From Vulgatibacter incomptus_A (GTDB taxonomy: Bacteria > Myxococcota > Myxococcia > Myxococcales > Vulgatibacteraceae), in contig JBEBXK010000010.1 of NCBI GenBank assembly GCA_040391605.1, positions 1 to 64,000 on the forward strand: DNA of 64,000 nucleotides, written 5' to 3'. Of the stretch, positions 16,572-25,769 are shown in pieces. Numbering within the stretch: the stretch's first letter is position 1; each line of letters starts with the position of its first letter. Below the pieces are notes generated by a model. It did not search any database. It was not told the origin of the DNA and saw only the letters and a list, made by a program, of their open reading frames with translations. The position numbers and the translations under genes are program-made.

Positions 16572-19516
16572 GATCCTGTTCCCTCTTCGCCACGCTGCTC
16601 TGCTTCACTTTGGCGGTGGTCCGCCAAGCGTAGAATTGACTCCATCCAAGCTAGCCCAAACCAGCCGTATCGCTCAATCAATCGCCAGAATCTGGCCGGA
16701 ACACCGGAGTCGAGGCGCGCGAGTCCGTGGTCGCTGGAATTCCTGACGTCTATGCTTGCATCGCGATCGTGGAAGTGGATCTCCACCGGTGAGGCATCTA
16801 CGGAGACGGGAGCGAACGGCCTGCAGTAGCCGTGGTGAGAGCTCACCAGATACATGATCAGATCGAGGTCGTTGGGGGCTATGGAAGGGCCTGACTCTAC
16901 GTACCGTGCCAGGAGCTCCACAGATGCAAGCTCGTGACGGGCGCCTTCAGGGTAACCCGATCGCTCGCGTGCGAAGTGGTGCGCGCGGCGATCTCGTGCA
17001 GTTGTTCCCGACTTCGCCAGTGGTTCGTTCGCAACTGCGGTGAGGAAGGCACTTCCTTCGTTTAGGAGGCGCTGGAATCTCGGATCGGCCTTACCTGCGT
17101 CATGCCAATGGCCTGCAGTGGCGATGGCGTCAACGACGTCGGCGGGCAGGCCACAGCGTTCGGCGTAGGCCCTGGCACGGCTCCCGACGCCGGCCAGGTG
17201 GCGTCGAAGTGGGACCTTCACTCCAGTGAAGGAGCCCGTGTCCTCTTCTGTATTGATGTCGCCTCCTCGTGCTGTTCGACCGATCAGCACGAGGTAGCCT
17301 GGTATCGTTTCGGGATGCCCTTTGGCAGATGTGTATGGGACCTCTTCGATAGCGACAATGGAGCGCCGGCCTTCATGCTCGAGTAGAGCTACGGTCTCGG
17401 TCAGATCAGCATCCATTGGTGACTTGACGGCCGTTTTTAGCCAGTCGCTGACTTCGGTTCGGACGTCCTGCTCCTTTTCCTCGGAGCCATGCGGCCCAGG
17501 GGGTGGGTGGGACGAGATGGACTGGACGAGATCGGGGAGTAGCCGAAGAAACGGTCGCTTCGTTTGAATCAGTCTGGCTCTTGTCCCGAGGTCAACGACT
17601 GTGCTGGAGGCGCCGGGATTCCAGTTGCTTAGCTCGATGCCCCCATAGCTGACGGGGACCACGATGGTGCCGCCAGGGCGAAGGTTCTTGGCGACATCGA
17701 CTGTACTGGCCTCGCCTTGGTACAAGAAAAACGGGCGCCCGCTCGCACTGCCTTCCTTCATCTCGGCGTTGATGGAGCGTCCTTCGACGTCCGCCAGCTC
17801 GGCTTCCGAAGCGCCAAGGAGCCATCGTCTGACCGCTGGGAGCGGCAGCGAGAGCGCCTCGAGGGGGGAGGGGGGGCACGCTTCGATCCGGTTGGTTGCC
17901 GACTCAATCGCTCGTCTCTTCAGATCATGATTTTCATCGAATGCCAGGTCCAGTAGATCTTGCGTGAGTTCGACTCGCCAGACAACCTGAACTTCAGGCG
18001 TCTCGCGACGATCGACGCCATGCAGCCAAAGCGACGGATCAGGATCGGGATCCGGAATGGGACTGGTCTGAACCCAAGAGTCCATGTGGGCAGGTAGCAG
18101 AACAGGCGCTCGTGTTGGGACTGGAACGAGCCGCGCCAATTCTTCGTCCTCTGGCAAGTCAAAGGTATTGATTCCGAAGTCGAGGCTCCCTTTCGAATTG
18201 AGCCAATTCCAGGTTTCCTTGAGGGCGATGCCGTAGATCGGATCATCCGCAGTGCCGGAGAGAGAGTCGGAGCGGACCAGGATTTCTCCCCGAGCGGTGT
18301 CAGTGTTTCCAATTCTGTTGAGCCGACCGAAGCGCTGGCGCAACGAGTCGAGAGACGCACATTCGGTGATGAGGACGTCAAAATCGTAATCGGCTCCGGC
18401 CTCGATCGTTTGTGTGGCGACAACGATAATGGGCCGGTGTAGTTCACCCTTGGATCGTGCCTCCGATCCGACGGCGGCCTGGAGCTTTCTGTTGATATCG
18501 ACTCGATCGAGCGGCCGCATTCGACCGGTTACAAGAACGACCTCGGCGTCTTCGCCACAGAGCTCTGCCAAGATCGTCGCTATATCACGTGCTGTCGCGA
18601 CCCGATTGACGACGATGCCGATCGTCCGTCCTGAACTCAGGTTTGTTTGGGTCCGTTCGGCGATTGCCCGTGCAAACTTCTTGCGACGGTCCGCCTCGGA
18701 GCCGGTCACGGCGACGGTCGTAAGAGTGGTGGGTTTCTTTGCGGCCAAGCGCCTGGACAGGATCGGATTCCTCCTGTCGGATTCGTTCAACGTGAACGCA
18801 ACGTGTTTCGACTTGCGCGCTGTCGCAGACATCGCCACCACCTGCCATCGATCAGGCAATCTACTTAAGGTCCGACTGCGATAGTTCCCAAGGGCACTGA
18901 GAGTTTCGAGGAAAGGATGGGAGAGATGTACCTCGTCGAGCAAGATGAGGGTGTCCTGGCCGAGGAGACCGGCGTGGATGGGTCGCATCGAGTTGCTGAC
19001 GCCGTAACCGCGGAAAAGGAGTCTGGAGCCTACCTGATCCACGGTGGATGCGGCGATGAGAGGCTGATCGGGGTGGTGAGCCCAGGCGTCGTCTCTGGGC
19101 ATCCCACCACGAAGCTGCGTGATGGCGAGTGGGGACTTGTCTCTCTCCTGCAGTCCGCACAAGCTTCGGAGACCATCAGCGACCGCAACGACCACTGGGT
19201 CATCGGAATGAAGGAGCGACTTTCGAATCTTCTCAGCTCGCAGATAGGCTTGATCCACGATGGTTCTGCGATCGACTACCATCACGATACGCAGCGGGGC
19301 GGTGCGTTCGACTCCGGCAGACGCCTCGAGTGCCAGTTGGAAGAGGGCGACGTCTAATGCGGCGGTCTTCCCCGTCCCTGTCGGGAGGTCTAGTAACTGC
19401 GGCCATTGCTTGGTCTCATGCACGTGGGCCAGAAGCCGATCCTGCCATGGGAATGGAGGAGAGCCGTGGATCGCTTGGAAGAAGTCACGGAAGTTCGTCG
19501 GAGAAAGGTCAGCCAC
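16568..19516 (-). CDS. cas3: Cas3 helicase-nuclease, type I-G, with C-terminal HD domain
   Basis: A 982-residue protein that unwinds and degrades target DNA after R-loop formation. The SF2 helicase comes first: Walker A in DLPTGTGKTAALD near residue 45, DEVH box in ILLDEVHLSHPF near 195, SAT motif in VVAMSATARK, and VATQTIEAGADYDFDVLITE (motifs V/VI region) followed by RQRFGRLNRIG. The HD nuclease is C-terminal: GHWHDAGKADPRFQ, HELASVELL and SSHHGYCRPF give the metal-binding His/Asp residues. A C-terminal HD domain is the arrangement known for I-G Cas3. The start overlaps the end of csb2 by 8 bp, supporting translational coupling. Confidence 0.95.
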   Translation of the reverse strand: MADLSPTNFRDFFQAIHGSPPFPWQDRLLAHVHETKQWPQLLDLPTGTGKTAALDVALFQLALEASAGVERTAPLRIVMVVDRRTIVDQAYLRAEKIRKSLLHSDDPVVVAVADGLRSLCGLQERDKSPLAITQLRGGMPRDDAWAHHPDQPLIAASTVDQVGSRLLFRGYGVSNSMRPIHAGLLGQDTLILLDEVHLSHPFLETLSALGNYRSRTLSRLPDRWQVVAMSATARKSKHVAFTLNESDRRNPILSRRLAAKKPTTLTTVAVTGSEADRRKKFARAIAERTQTNLSSGRTIGIVVNRVATARDIATILAELCGEDAEVVLVTGRMRPLDRVDINRKLQAAVGSEARSKGELHRPIIVVATQTIEAGADYDFDVLITECASLDSLRQRFGRLNRIGNTDTARGEILVRSDSLSGTADDPIYGIALKETWNWLNSKGSLDFGINTFDLPEDEELARLVPVPTRAPVLLPAHMDSWVQTSPIPDPDPDPSLWLHGVDRRETPEVQVVWRVELTQDLLDLAFDENHDLKRRAIESATNRIEACPPSPLEALSLPLPAVRRWLLGASEAELADVEGRSINAEMKEGSASGRPFFLYQGEASTVDVAKNLRPGGTIVVPVSYGGIELSNWNPGASSTVVDLGTRARLIQTKRPFLRLLPDLVQSISSHPPPGPHGSEEKEQDVRTEVSDWLKTAVKSPMDADLTETVALLEHEGRRSIVAIEEVPYTSAKGHPETIPGYLVLIGRTARGGDINTEEDTGSFTGVKVPLRRHLAGVGSRARAYAERCGLPADVVDAIATAGHWHDAGKADPRFQRLLNEGSAFLTAVANEPLAKSGTTARDRRAHHFARERSGYPEGARHELASVELLARYVESGPSIAPNDLDLIMYLVSSHHGYCRPFAPVSVDASPVEIHFHDRDASIDVRNSSDHGLARLDSGVPARFWRLIERYGWFGLAWMESILRLADHRQSEAEQRGEEGTGS

Positions 19517-21179
19517 GGTTCCTCACGGGTCGAAAGAGGCCCAGCCCAAAATAGCGACCGGCACCAAGCAGGATGGGCCCTGCTACAGGCGCCGAGAAAC
19601 GAAGGGCTGCATGTACGAGAACTCGCTGGATAGAGGGCTTGCCGGTGCGGAAAGCGGGGAAATTCCTGGTCTTCGGTGCACCGGCTAACGGAGCTGCAGG
19701 GAGGATCTCGACCAACTCCGGCGAAGGGAGCCCGATATTCGCGCAAGCTCGTGAGACAATCGCCTCCGCCTCGGCAAATGCCGCGGCAGCGACACTGGGT
19801 TTGCTCGATCGGAGATCGCCTGGATTCCGATCGAGCGCCACCGGGGTCGTGCTGACCCAATGTGTGGACGGATGGCACCACGTTTTGGCTTTAAGTGTTT
19901 CGAGCGCGCTGGCTCCATCCAGGCGTTGAACGCCCACGACTCCGGCTCGTCCCATGAGCAAGGGAAGGCGGGGCGCCTCGACATCGGGATCCCTCAGTCG
20001 GTCCTCCCAGGATGCGAGGGTACGATAGACCAAGAGGCGGTCCGCTTCGGACGTTTCCCGCGGGAAGACGAGCGCGACGCCAAGGATCGACCCATCTGCA
20101 TGGGCGTGGCCCACGAAGGGAAGGGGCACGTACGCTAGGTGGTGGGTCGCAGACGGGACATTTGGTGCCCGGTGTCCAGAGATAATTTCGGGTGCGCCTG
20201 GCCCGAACGACTCGAGGAGGGCGTTGCGGAGGGTACGGGCGACCTCGACAACCCGAGTCGAGGGCAACCTTGGGCCATCCAGACGGCGGAGGATGATCCA
20301 GTCTTCTCCAAATGCTCCTCTTGGAATCGCCTGATCTCTTGAAGGTCGTGGTCTGACGTACCGTTGGAATCGCGCCGGCAAGACTCGTCCAGCGACATCA
20401 GCCTGTCGATCGAAGGACTCGCAGAGTCGATCCATCTGGCCGGGGGCCACGATCCGTAGGGTCTCGGATACCGCGTGAGCATCTCCGGCCTCATCATTAG
20501 GGACCCAGGTCGGCTCGGGGCTCGTATCGACGACTCTAAGGGAAACGAGGCAGGACGAATGGCCGAGGCGAACCACTTGAGACGCTAGCAGGTCGAGGTG
20601 GCTTCGCTGCGCGTCCGTCGGTCTGGCATCAGGCCACGCGAATACGAAGCTGGGAGAATGCGGCTTCACGGAAGGGAACGTTCTGGGCTGTCGCAGGCGC
20701 CGTTCGGGGAGAAGCGACGCCGCCGTCCTGGGCTCCTCCTTTCCTGGCACACCGGAGGACGGTTGGATCGCTCCCTTGATCCTCTGCTGGAGTCTGGCCT
20801 CTGCCTTGCCAAGGCTCAGTTGGGCCCGTTGCTTCGCCTTCGCGTCGATCGACTTCAAAGCGAGCAAGGCCTGCCGTGCCTCGTCTACGGCGGCATCCTC
20901 CTTGTCGAAGGAGCCGATCACCGTGGGGTCGTTGACCGGGACGAAATGGGTGACGACGTCACGTGCGAACGCATCGGAAGCGGCGATCGTTGGGGCACCT
21001 TGGGTCTCGAGCCACTCCAAGGCGGCGCGATGCTCTGGTGCCGACTGGGTTTCGAAGTAGGTCGCGACCAGGGCAGAAAAAAGCCTCGCTGGATGAGGTG
21101 GCCACTCTGCCTTGTCACGGTCATCGAAAGAGGTCGCGACGTAACGCTCCGTCAAGAGCGTGACCTCGATGGCGAACAT
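19509..21179 (-). CDS. csb2: Csb2 (GSU0054 family), Cas5-Cas6 fusion of type I-G
   Basis: A 556-residue protein thought to combine the Cas5 role (binding the crRNA 5' handle) and the Cas6 role (pre-crRNA cleavage). The start at 21179 gives the family N-terminus MFAIEVTLLTERYVATSFDD and PPHPARLFSALVATYFE; a longer frame reaching 21281 adds residues with no similarity. This ATG overlaps the csb1 stop by one base (TAATG). Near the C-terminus a basic glycine-rich segment (GPILLGAGRYFGLGLFRPV) is typical of the Cas6-like RAMP glycine-rich loop. Confidence 0.9.
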   Translation of the reverse strand: MFAIEVTLLTERYVATSFDDRDKAEWPPHPARLFSALVATYFETQSAPEHRAALEWLETQGAPTIAASDAFARDVVTHFVPVNDPTVIGSFDKEDAAVDEARQALLALKSIDAKAKQRAQLSLGKAEARLQQRIKGAIQPSSGVPGKEEPRTAASLLPERRLRQPRTFPSVKPHSPSFVFAWPDARPTDAQRSHLDLLASQVVRLGHSSCLVSLRVVDTSPEPTWVPNDEAGDAHAVSETLRIVAPGQMDRLCESFDRQADVAGRVLPARFQRYVRPRPSRDQAIPRGAFGEDWIILRRLDGPRLPSTRVVEVARTLRNALLESFGPGAPEIISGHRAPNVPSATHHLAYVPLPFVGHAHADGSILGVALVFPRETSEADRLLVYRTLASWEDRLRDPDVEAPRLPLLMGRAGVVGVQRLDGASALETLKAKTWCHPSTHWVSTTPVALDRNPGDLRSSKPSVAAAAFAEAEAIVSRACANIGLPSPELVEILPAAPLAGAPKTRNFPAFRTGKPSIQRVLVHAALRFSAPVAGPILLGAGRYFGLGLFRPVRNRG

Positions 21180-22450
21180 TAAGCTTCCTCGGCGTCGCCG
21201 CTCTGGGTCAGCTCGCGGCTCTTTCGGATCAGCGTCGCGAGCTTCGGAGCAGGCGCGAGCGTGATCGCTTCCGGGTTCCAACCCAAGCCGAAGGCTCGCG
21301 CCTTCTTTTCCGCGGCCTTCAAGAGCTCCATGGCTTCGCTCTTGGTAAGCGTGAACCTCTCTGGCTCGCCTCCATTCCGGCCGACGATCTCGAAGACGAG
21401 GGGCTCCTTCGCGACGAGGAGCGAGCGGGAGCGAAGGTCGAAGTCGTTTTCGCGCTGATAGGCGACAGCGGCGAGCGCCAGGGCAGCGAGAGCCGTCCTG
21501 GCGGCGGACTCTGCATCGTCACGCTTGTCTTCTGGGATGCGTTCACCGCTCGCTTGGGTCTGGAAGCGCAGACGGCGGAGCCCCGCGAGCGAGAGGACTG
21601 TAGTCTGGACGGCCTCTCTCATGGTGACACCTCCGCTGGCGTCGTCGATGCTCGGCGGAATGTTGCTGTGGTTGGCAGCCGACGGCGTGCCCTTTTTTCC
21701 CTCCGAGTTTCCGCGTGAGAACTCGACGGGCTTTTTATTGGCCTGCTCAGCCTCAGCGGGGTCCAGGGTCCATTCGTGACGTGGATCCTTGTGCTTGAAG
21801 ATCGGCCCGGCCTTGTTCTGGATGCCTGCCGGATCGATTCGACTGGAAACTTTGACTCCGGAGACCACCTCGAGTCCCACGATCTCGGAGACGAGGCACC
21901 GCTGGAACTTGGCTCCCAGCCCACCCTTCGGTCCCGTGCTGTCCCAGACCCCAAAGATCAGCGCCGTCGGGCAGTACTTGTACATCGCAGTCGCGTGGTT
22001 CGGCCGCGCGTCCGTGATCTCCTTGCCCATACCGGTGTGCCGAAAGGGAACTTCATCAAGAACGCTGTCCCGCAAGAGCGCGTCCGCGATTCGATGGGGC
22101 GCGGTCAGCGAGGTGATCTGCTCCAGATCCTCGAGTTCCTTCTCGCCGCTGAAGTCGACCTGCACGAGGGGAAACGCGAGCTCCTTTCTGCGCCATCCCT
22201 CCAGCAGGGCCTCCTCCAGCCGGTTCGCTTGGCTCGCCACCGAGTCGAGCAAGACCGTATCCACCTCCCGCCCATCTTCGAGCCGACGCTTCTCCATCGC
22301 ATACTTGGTCGCGGCGTTGCGCTCCTTGACGTAGGTCGGGGGAAAGACTTTGTCGCCCGGGCCACCGGCCGGGTCCAGCGTGGTCCGTGCTCGAATTGCG
22401 GCGGCGTTCGAGAGAGCGTTCGAGAGGCGTTCCAGGTCGAGAGGCTTCAT
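21179..22450 (-). CDS. csb1: Csb1 (GSU0053 family), Cas7 backbone subunit of type I-G
   Basis: A 423-residue RAMP protein that should form the crRNA-coating backbone of the I-G complex. The ATG at 22450 gives MKPLDLERLSNALSNAAAIR, matching the usual length and start; the frame extends upstream without support. DAALLRDS-like content and SLNSGSV upstream are not part of the family, but internal HATAMYKYCPTALIFGVWDS and FSRGNSEGKKGTPSAANHSN segments are characteristic of Csb1. It is the first gene of the minus-strand csb1-csb2-cas3-csb3-like operon. Confidence 0.92.
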   Translation of the reverse strand: MKPLDLERLSNALSNAAAIRARTTLDPAGGPGDKVFPPTYVKERNAATKYAMEKRRLEDGREVDTVLLDSVASQANRLEEALLEGWRRKELAFPLVQVDFSGEKELEDLEQITSLTAPHRIADALLRDSVLDEVPFRHTGMGKEITDARPNHATAMYKYCPTALIFGVWDSTGPKGGLGAKFQRCLVSEIVGLEVVSGVKVSSRIDPAGIQNKAGPIFKHKDPRHEWTLDPAEAEQANKKPVEFSRGNSEGKKGTPSAANHSNIPPSIDDASGGVTMREAVQTTVLSLAGLRRLRFQTQASGERIPEDKRDDAESAARTALAALALAAVAYQRENDFDLRSRSLLVAKEPLVFEIVGRNGGEPERFTLTKSEAMELLKAAEKKARAFGLGWNPEAITLAPAPKLATLIRKSRELTQSGDAEEA

Positions 22451-23139
22451 GGTCTTCTCCAAGGGCGAGTTCAACGACATAGACGCACGATAGCCCATAG
22501 GTCTGACACTGCCAGAGTTCAAACTCCCATGATCCAGGCTCCAGGCAACGAGGCCCGGCTTTTGCCGGGGGGTGGCGCAGACCGGTCGGTCTTGCACCGA
22601 AAGCTTGGGCACAGCTTCAACGAAGCCGCCTTGGTGGCGGAATCGCCCTCGCTTCCAACAGTGAAGCGAGAGCGAGGAAAATCTCTTTCAGGGCTTGATC
22701 TCGAGGATAATCCGCTCGGAGTTGGATGCCTTGTGGGAGAATCGAAGAGTGGGGTATGAGGGGCCGGAATTGCCCCACACGGGGGGCCTCGGCCGTTTGG
22801 GTCCGCGGGTGTCGGTCCCATTTCTCACATGATGCAGGGGCTTGGTTCGATCCTTCTTCGAGTTTCTCATTTGAACCTCCAGTTCTCCAACTGGATCGTC
22901 AGAGAAATCGAATGTTGGTGCGGATCAGAAGCTGCTGCAATGACCCGTCGGGAGTTGCGCGGCGTGAAGAACCCCGGTCTTAAACCGAAAACTTGATCAC
23001 ACAAGGCGCCGCCCAAGCGTCCACAGGTGAGCCACGGAGCAAGAAAGGACGAGCCCCTCGCCGCATGGGGCAGCAGGGGCTCGTCCGAGCGATCGCGGTC
23101 GGCCTCGGGAGGCTCGACCGGACCGCCGTTTGTAGCGGG
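22451..23139. other. Intergenic region upstream of the interference operon
   Basis: About 690 bp with no convincing gene. Open frames here are short, lack ribosome sites and show no recognisable domain. The left end must hold the promoter of the csb1 operon on the minus strand; the right end follows the Kazal gene stop. No CRISPR repeat copy or tRNA was seen. Confidence 0.5.
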
Positions 23140-23967
23140 CTACTTCTGGGTCGGGTTGCACGGGCCGGGGTGGGCGATGGGCGCCCCCCAGCATGTGGCC
23201 TCACAGCCGTTGCCGTAGGTCACGCCGTCCTCGCCGCAGACGGGATCGACGACCGCAGGGCAGATGCAGTTGTCGCCGCAGCGCCCCTCGCGGGCGACCT
23301 CGGCGCCAGCGCAGGTGGCCTGACACTCGTTGGGGTAGCTCACGCCGCCCCAGGCGCAGACGGGGTCTTCGATCCCGTTACAGAGACAAGCACACGGCCC
23401 CGGATGGGCGACGCGGATGCCGTGGCAGGTGGCGTCGGTCTCGTTGGCGTAGGTGGTTCCGTCCTCGCCGCAGACGGGATCGTAGGGGGGAAGACGGCCG
23501 CATTCACCGCATGCTCCATGGTGAGCGACGTCGGCGTCGACGCACTTGGCGTGGCACTCGTTGAGGTAGGTCTCGCCGCCCCAGGCGCAGACGGGATCGT
23601 CCTCGCCAGAGCAGAGGCATTCGCACGGCCCCCTGTGGGCGACCCGGATCCCTTCGCAGGTCGCGGCCTGCTCGTTGTCGTAGGTCTTGCCGTCCACGCC
23701 GCAAACGGGATTGGGGAGCTCCGTCTGGAGGCAGATGCCGCACTCGCCCTCGTGGGCGATCTCCGCATCGTCACAGGCAGCCAGGCACGAGTTGCCGTAG
23801 GTCTGGCCGCCCCAGGCGCAGACCGGATCGACCACGTACGGGCAGATGCAGATGGGCCGCTCCAGGCCCTGCTGGTCGGAGCCGACGTCGGCCTCGGCGA
23901 CGGGTGCGCCGCATGCGATGAAGAAGGAGGATGCCAATATGAAGAGACTTGCGAACAGGGTTCTCAT
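23140..23967 (-). CDS. Secreted lipoprotein with six Kazal-type protease-inhibitor domains
   Basis: A 275-residue exported protein, probably inhibiting serine proteases at or outside the cell surface. A signal peptide ends in a lipobox-like IACGAP. Six domains of about 38 residues follow, each with the Kazal pattern D-P-V-C-x-x-x-G-x-T-Y-x-N and a terminal C after A-H-x-G-x. Domains 1, 3 and 5 use CAWGG and 2, 4 and 6 use CGxDG, so the gene looks like three copies of a two-domain unit. Domains 2 and 4 lack the cysteine after the Asn (NEQAATC, NETDATC). The ATG at 23967 has GGAG upstream and is preferred over a TTG four codons earlier. Confidence 0.9.
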   Translation of the reverse strand: MRTLFASLFILASSFFIACGAPVAEADVGSDQQGLERPICICPYVVDPVCAWGGQTYGNSCLAACDDAEIAHEGECGICLQTELPNPVCGVDGKTYDNEQAATCEGIRVAHRGPCECLCSGEDDPVCAWGGETYLNECHAKCVDADVAHHGACGECGRLPPYDPVCGEDGTTYANETDATCHGIRVAHPGPCACLCNGIEDPVCAWGGVSYPNECQATCAGAEVAREGRCGDNCICPAVVDPVCGEDGVTYGNGCEATCWGAPIAHPGPCNPTQK

Positions 23968-24323
23968 CCTGAGCTCCAATCCGAATTGAGTCGATCGAGG
24001 ATCGAACGACCGACCCAGTCAATCCGGCTCTCACGTTTATTTCAAAGGATGAAATTACAGAGTGTTCGGCTCCGAACGGAATCCTGAGCGGCGGCGCAAC
24101 AGCGCACACTGTCGGACGATGTATGTAATCGGTCGCTTTTTACTTCGCACTCGCGCCTTATTCCCGTGGAGGTGCGGCGAAGCATGGAAGGCCGGCCAGC
24201 ACCTTGTGTGTGGCACGACGGGAGCCCCATCGCGTCGTGTCACAGTGCAGATCCGACATCGACGTCCATCAGGCAGGTTGTTGTTCAGGCAACCCGTCTC
24301 GAACTCGCGCGGGGCACGTTGGA
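23968..24323. other. Intergenic region
   Basis: About 355 bp between the Kazal gene start and the CPBP protease stop. It should contain the Kazal promoter. It has lower GC than its surroundings around 24040-24170. No gene, RNA or clear hairpin terminator was recognised. Confidence 0.4.
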
Positions 24324-25184
24324 TCAAGTTGGGGCGAGAGGGAACGGGGCAGGGGGAGGAGCGGCTGGGCGCATGGGCCAAGGGCGCCACGAGCTGCCGC
24401 TGGTCCAGCTATGCAGGAGCCAGATCCAGAGGGCGAGGGCGACTGCGAAGGTGGTGGTGGCCTGCCAGGAGTTGACCTCGAAGAGGAGGTTGAACCAGAG
24501 GTGGAGGCTGTGGGCCACGAGGAGGGACCGGCTGCGCTCCACGGCCTCGCCGATGAACCAGGAGAGCAGGATGACGGCGGGGTAGGAGATGAGGAGGCGC
24601 AGGGTGATGTTGAGCGCGGTGCCCTCGTGGACGCGGTTGGTGAAGTGCCAGAACTCCCACATAACGCCGATGAGGAGATAGCGCCTGGCGGGGGTGAGCG
24701 GGCGCAGGGCATCCTGGAGAAAGCCGCGCCAGCCGAGCTCCTCGCCGAAGATGGTCGCGAAAGTGAGGACGATCACGAGCAAGGGCATCGTGTGGCCGGA
24801 GTCAGCCCATCGGCCGCCTCCGCCAATGATCGCGAGGAGGCCGAGCGGGAAAAGGAAGAAGGCCAGACTCCGGACGACGGAGGTGCCGGTGAGGGTGAGC
24901 GTCCGGCGATGCCGCCGCCGGAAGCTGAGTAGGCAGATCAGGGCCGCGATCCCTGGGCCCCACATATAGCTGGCGGTCTTGAGGATCCCCGGGGCACCCC
25001 ACGCCGCCCAACTCTCGGAGGCCATGTCGCGCCACCAGAAGAACGGCCAGGAGACGAGGCAGGCCAGCGCGTAATAGATCCCCACCGCGAACCAACTCAC
25101 TCGCTGTGCAGGCGGGTCGCCAGCAGCCGGGTCTAGGACGCCCTCATGGCGCGACGAGTCTGCAGGCTGGGCGTTTTGGGACAT
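24324..25184 (-). CDS. CPBP-family (CAAX-like) intramembrane metalloprotease
   Basis: A 286-residue polytopic membrane protein. The three CPBP motifs are present in order: EELGWRGFLQDA (Glu-Glu-x3-Arg) near residue 148, FWHF (His) near 178 and HSLHLWFNLL (His-x3-Asn type) near 225, predicted to form the metal-dependent active site within the membrane. Several hydrophobic helices surround them, for example VGIYYALACLVSWPFFWW. The C-terminal 25 residues are Pro/Ala-rich. GGAGGAGGCGAC precedes the ATG. The substrate is unknown; relatives process peptides or confer bacteriocin immunity. Confidence 0.88.
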   Translation of the reverse strand: MSQNAQPADSSRHEGVLDPAAGDPPAQRVSWFAVGIYYALACLVSWPFFWWRDMASESWAAWGAPGILKTASYMWGPGIAALICLLSFRRRHRRTLTLTGTSVVRSLAFFLFPLGLLAIIGGGGRWADSGHTMPLLVIVLTFATIFGEELGWRGFLQDALRPLTPARRYLLIGVMWEFWHFTNRVHEGTALNITLRLLISYPAVILLSWFIGEAVERSRSLLVAHSLHLWFNLLFEVNSWQATTTFAVALALWIWLLHSWTSGSSWRPWPMRPAAPPPAPFPLAPT

Positions 25185-25376
25185 GTCGCCTCCTCCGAGC
25201 TGTGGTCGAGGGGCCGCTCTCGTCGCGAAGGGAGGACGGTGGCGGAGGGAATCTCCGATTCTACGATGATTCTTGGGTGGCTGGGGCGTCTAGGTGGTTG
25301 GCGGTAGCGTCAGACTTGGAGGGCGCGGGCGGCCTGCCGGATCCCGATGGTGGGACGGCGATTGAAAGGATGAGAG

Positions 25377-25640
25377 ATGTACGTCGACGGATTTGTCGCG
25401 GCGGTGCCGGCCGAGAAGAAGGAGGCCTATCGCAAAGTAGCGGCGGAGGGGGCGGCGATGCTGAAGGAGGGGGAAGTGGTCGTCTTCTCGTGGATCGAGT
25501 ATCCAAACAAGGCGGTGCGGGACGCGGTGCAGAAGAGGATGATGAGCGATCCGCGGATGGAGGCCTTGGGGGCCGATATGCCCTTCGACGGAGCACGGAT
25601 GATCGTCGGCGGCTTCGAGGGGCATCTCGACGAGTCTTGA
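25377..25640 (+). CDS. DUF1428 (YbaA-like) protein with an internal in-frame deletion
   Basis: An 87-residue protein of the DUF1428 family, function unknown. The N-terminus MYVDGFVAAVPAEKKEAYRK and C-terminus VVFSWIEYPNKAVRDAV ... MPFDGARMIVGGFEGHLD match the family closely. Family members are about 117 residues; the stretch that normally holds VECWxxDVPDGK between these parts is missing here, at about residue 29-30 (near base 25464). The junction is in frame. The family fold is a dimeric alpha-beta barrel, so the protein may be unstable. GGATGAG lies before the ATG. Confidence 0.85.
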   Translation: MYVDGFVAAVPAEKKEAYRKVAAEGAAMLKEGEVVVFSWIEYPNKAVRDAVQKRMMSDPRMEALGADMPFDGARMIVGGFEGHLDES

Positions 25641-25769
25641 GAGTCGGTGGGGAGCTACTCCCACGAACTGAGGCGCGCCGACTTCGGCGGCCGCCGCATC
25701 CTTGCCCGCGGTTTGACCTCTGGGAGAGCGAACCGCGGCCGTGTTGGTCTCCTTGCGCCCCTGGGACGA

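Noticed and set aside
22451..23139. Small open frames of 60-100 residues between csb1 and the Kazal gene
   Set aside because: No ribosome site, no domain, and frames overlap on both strands.
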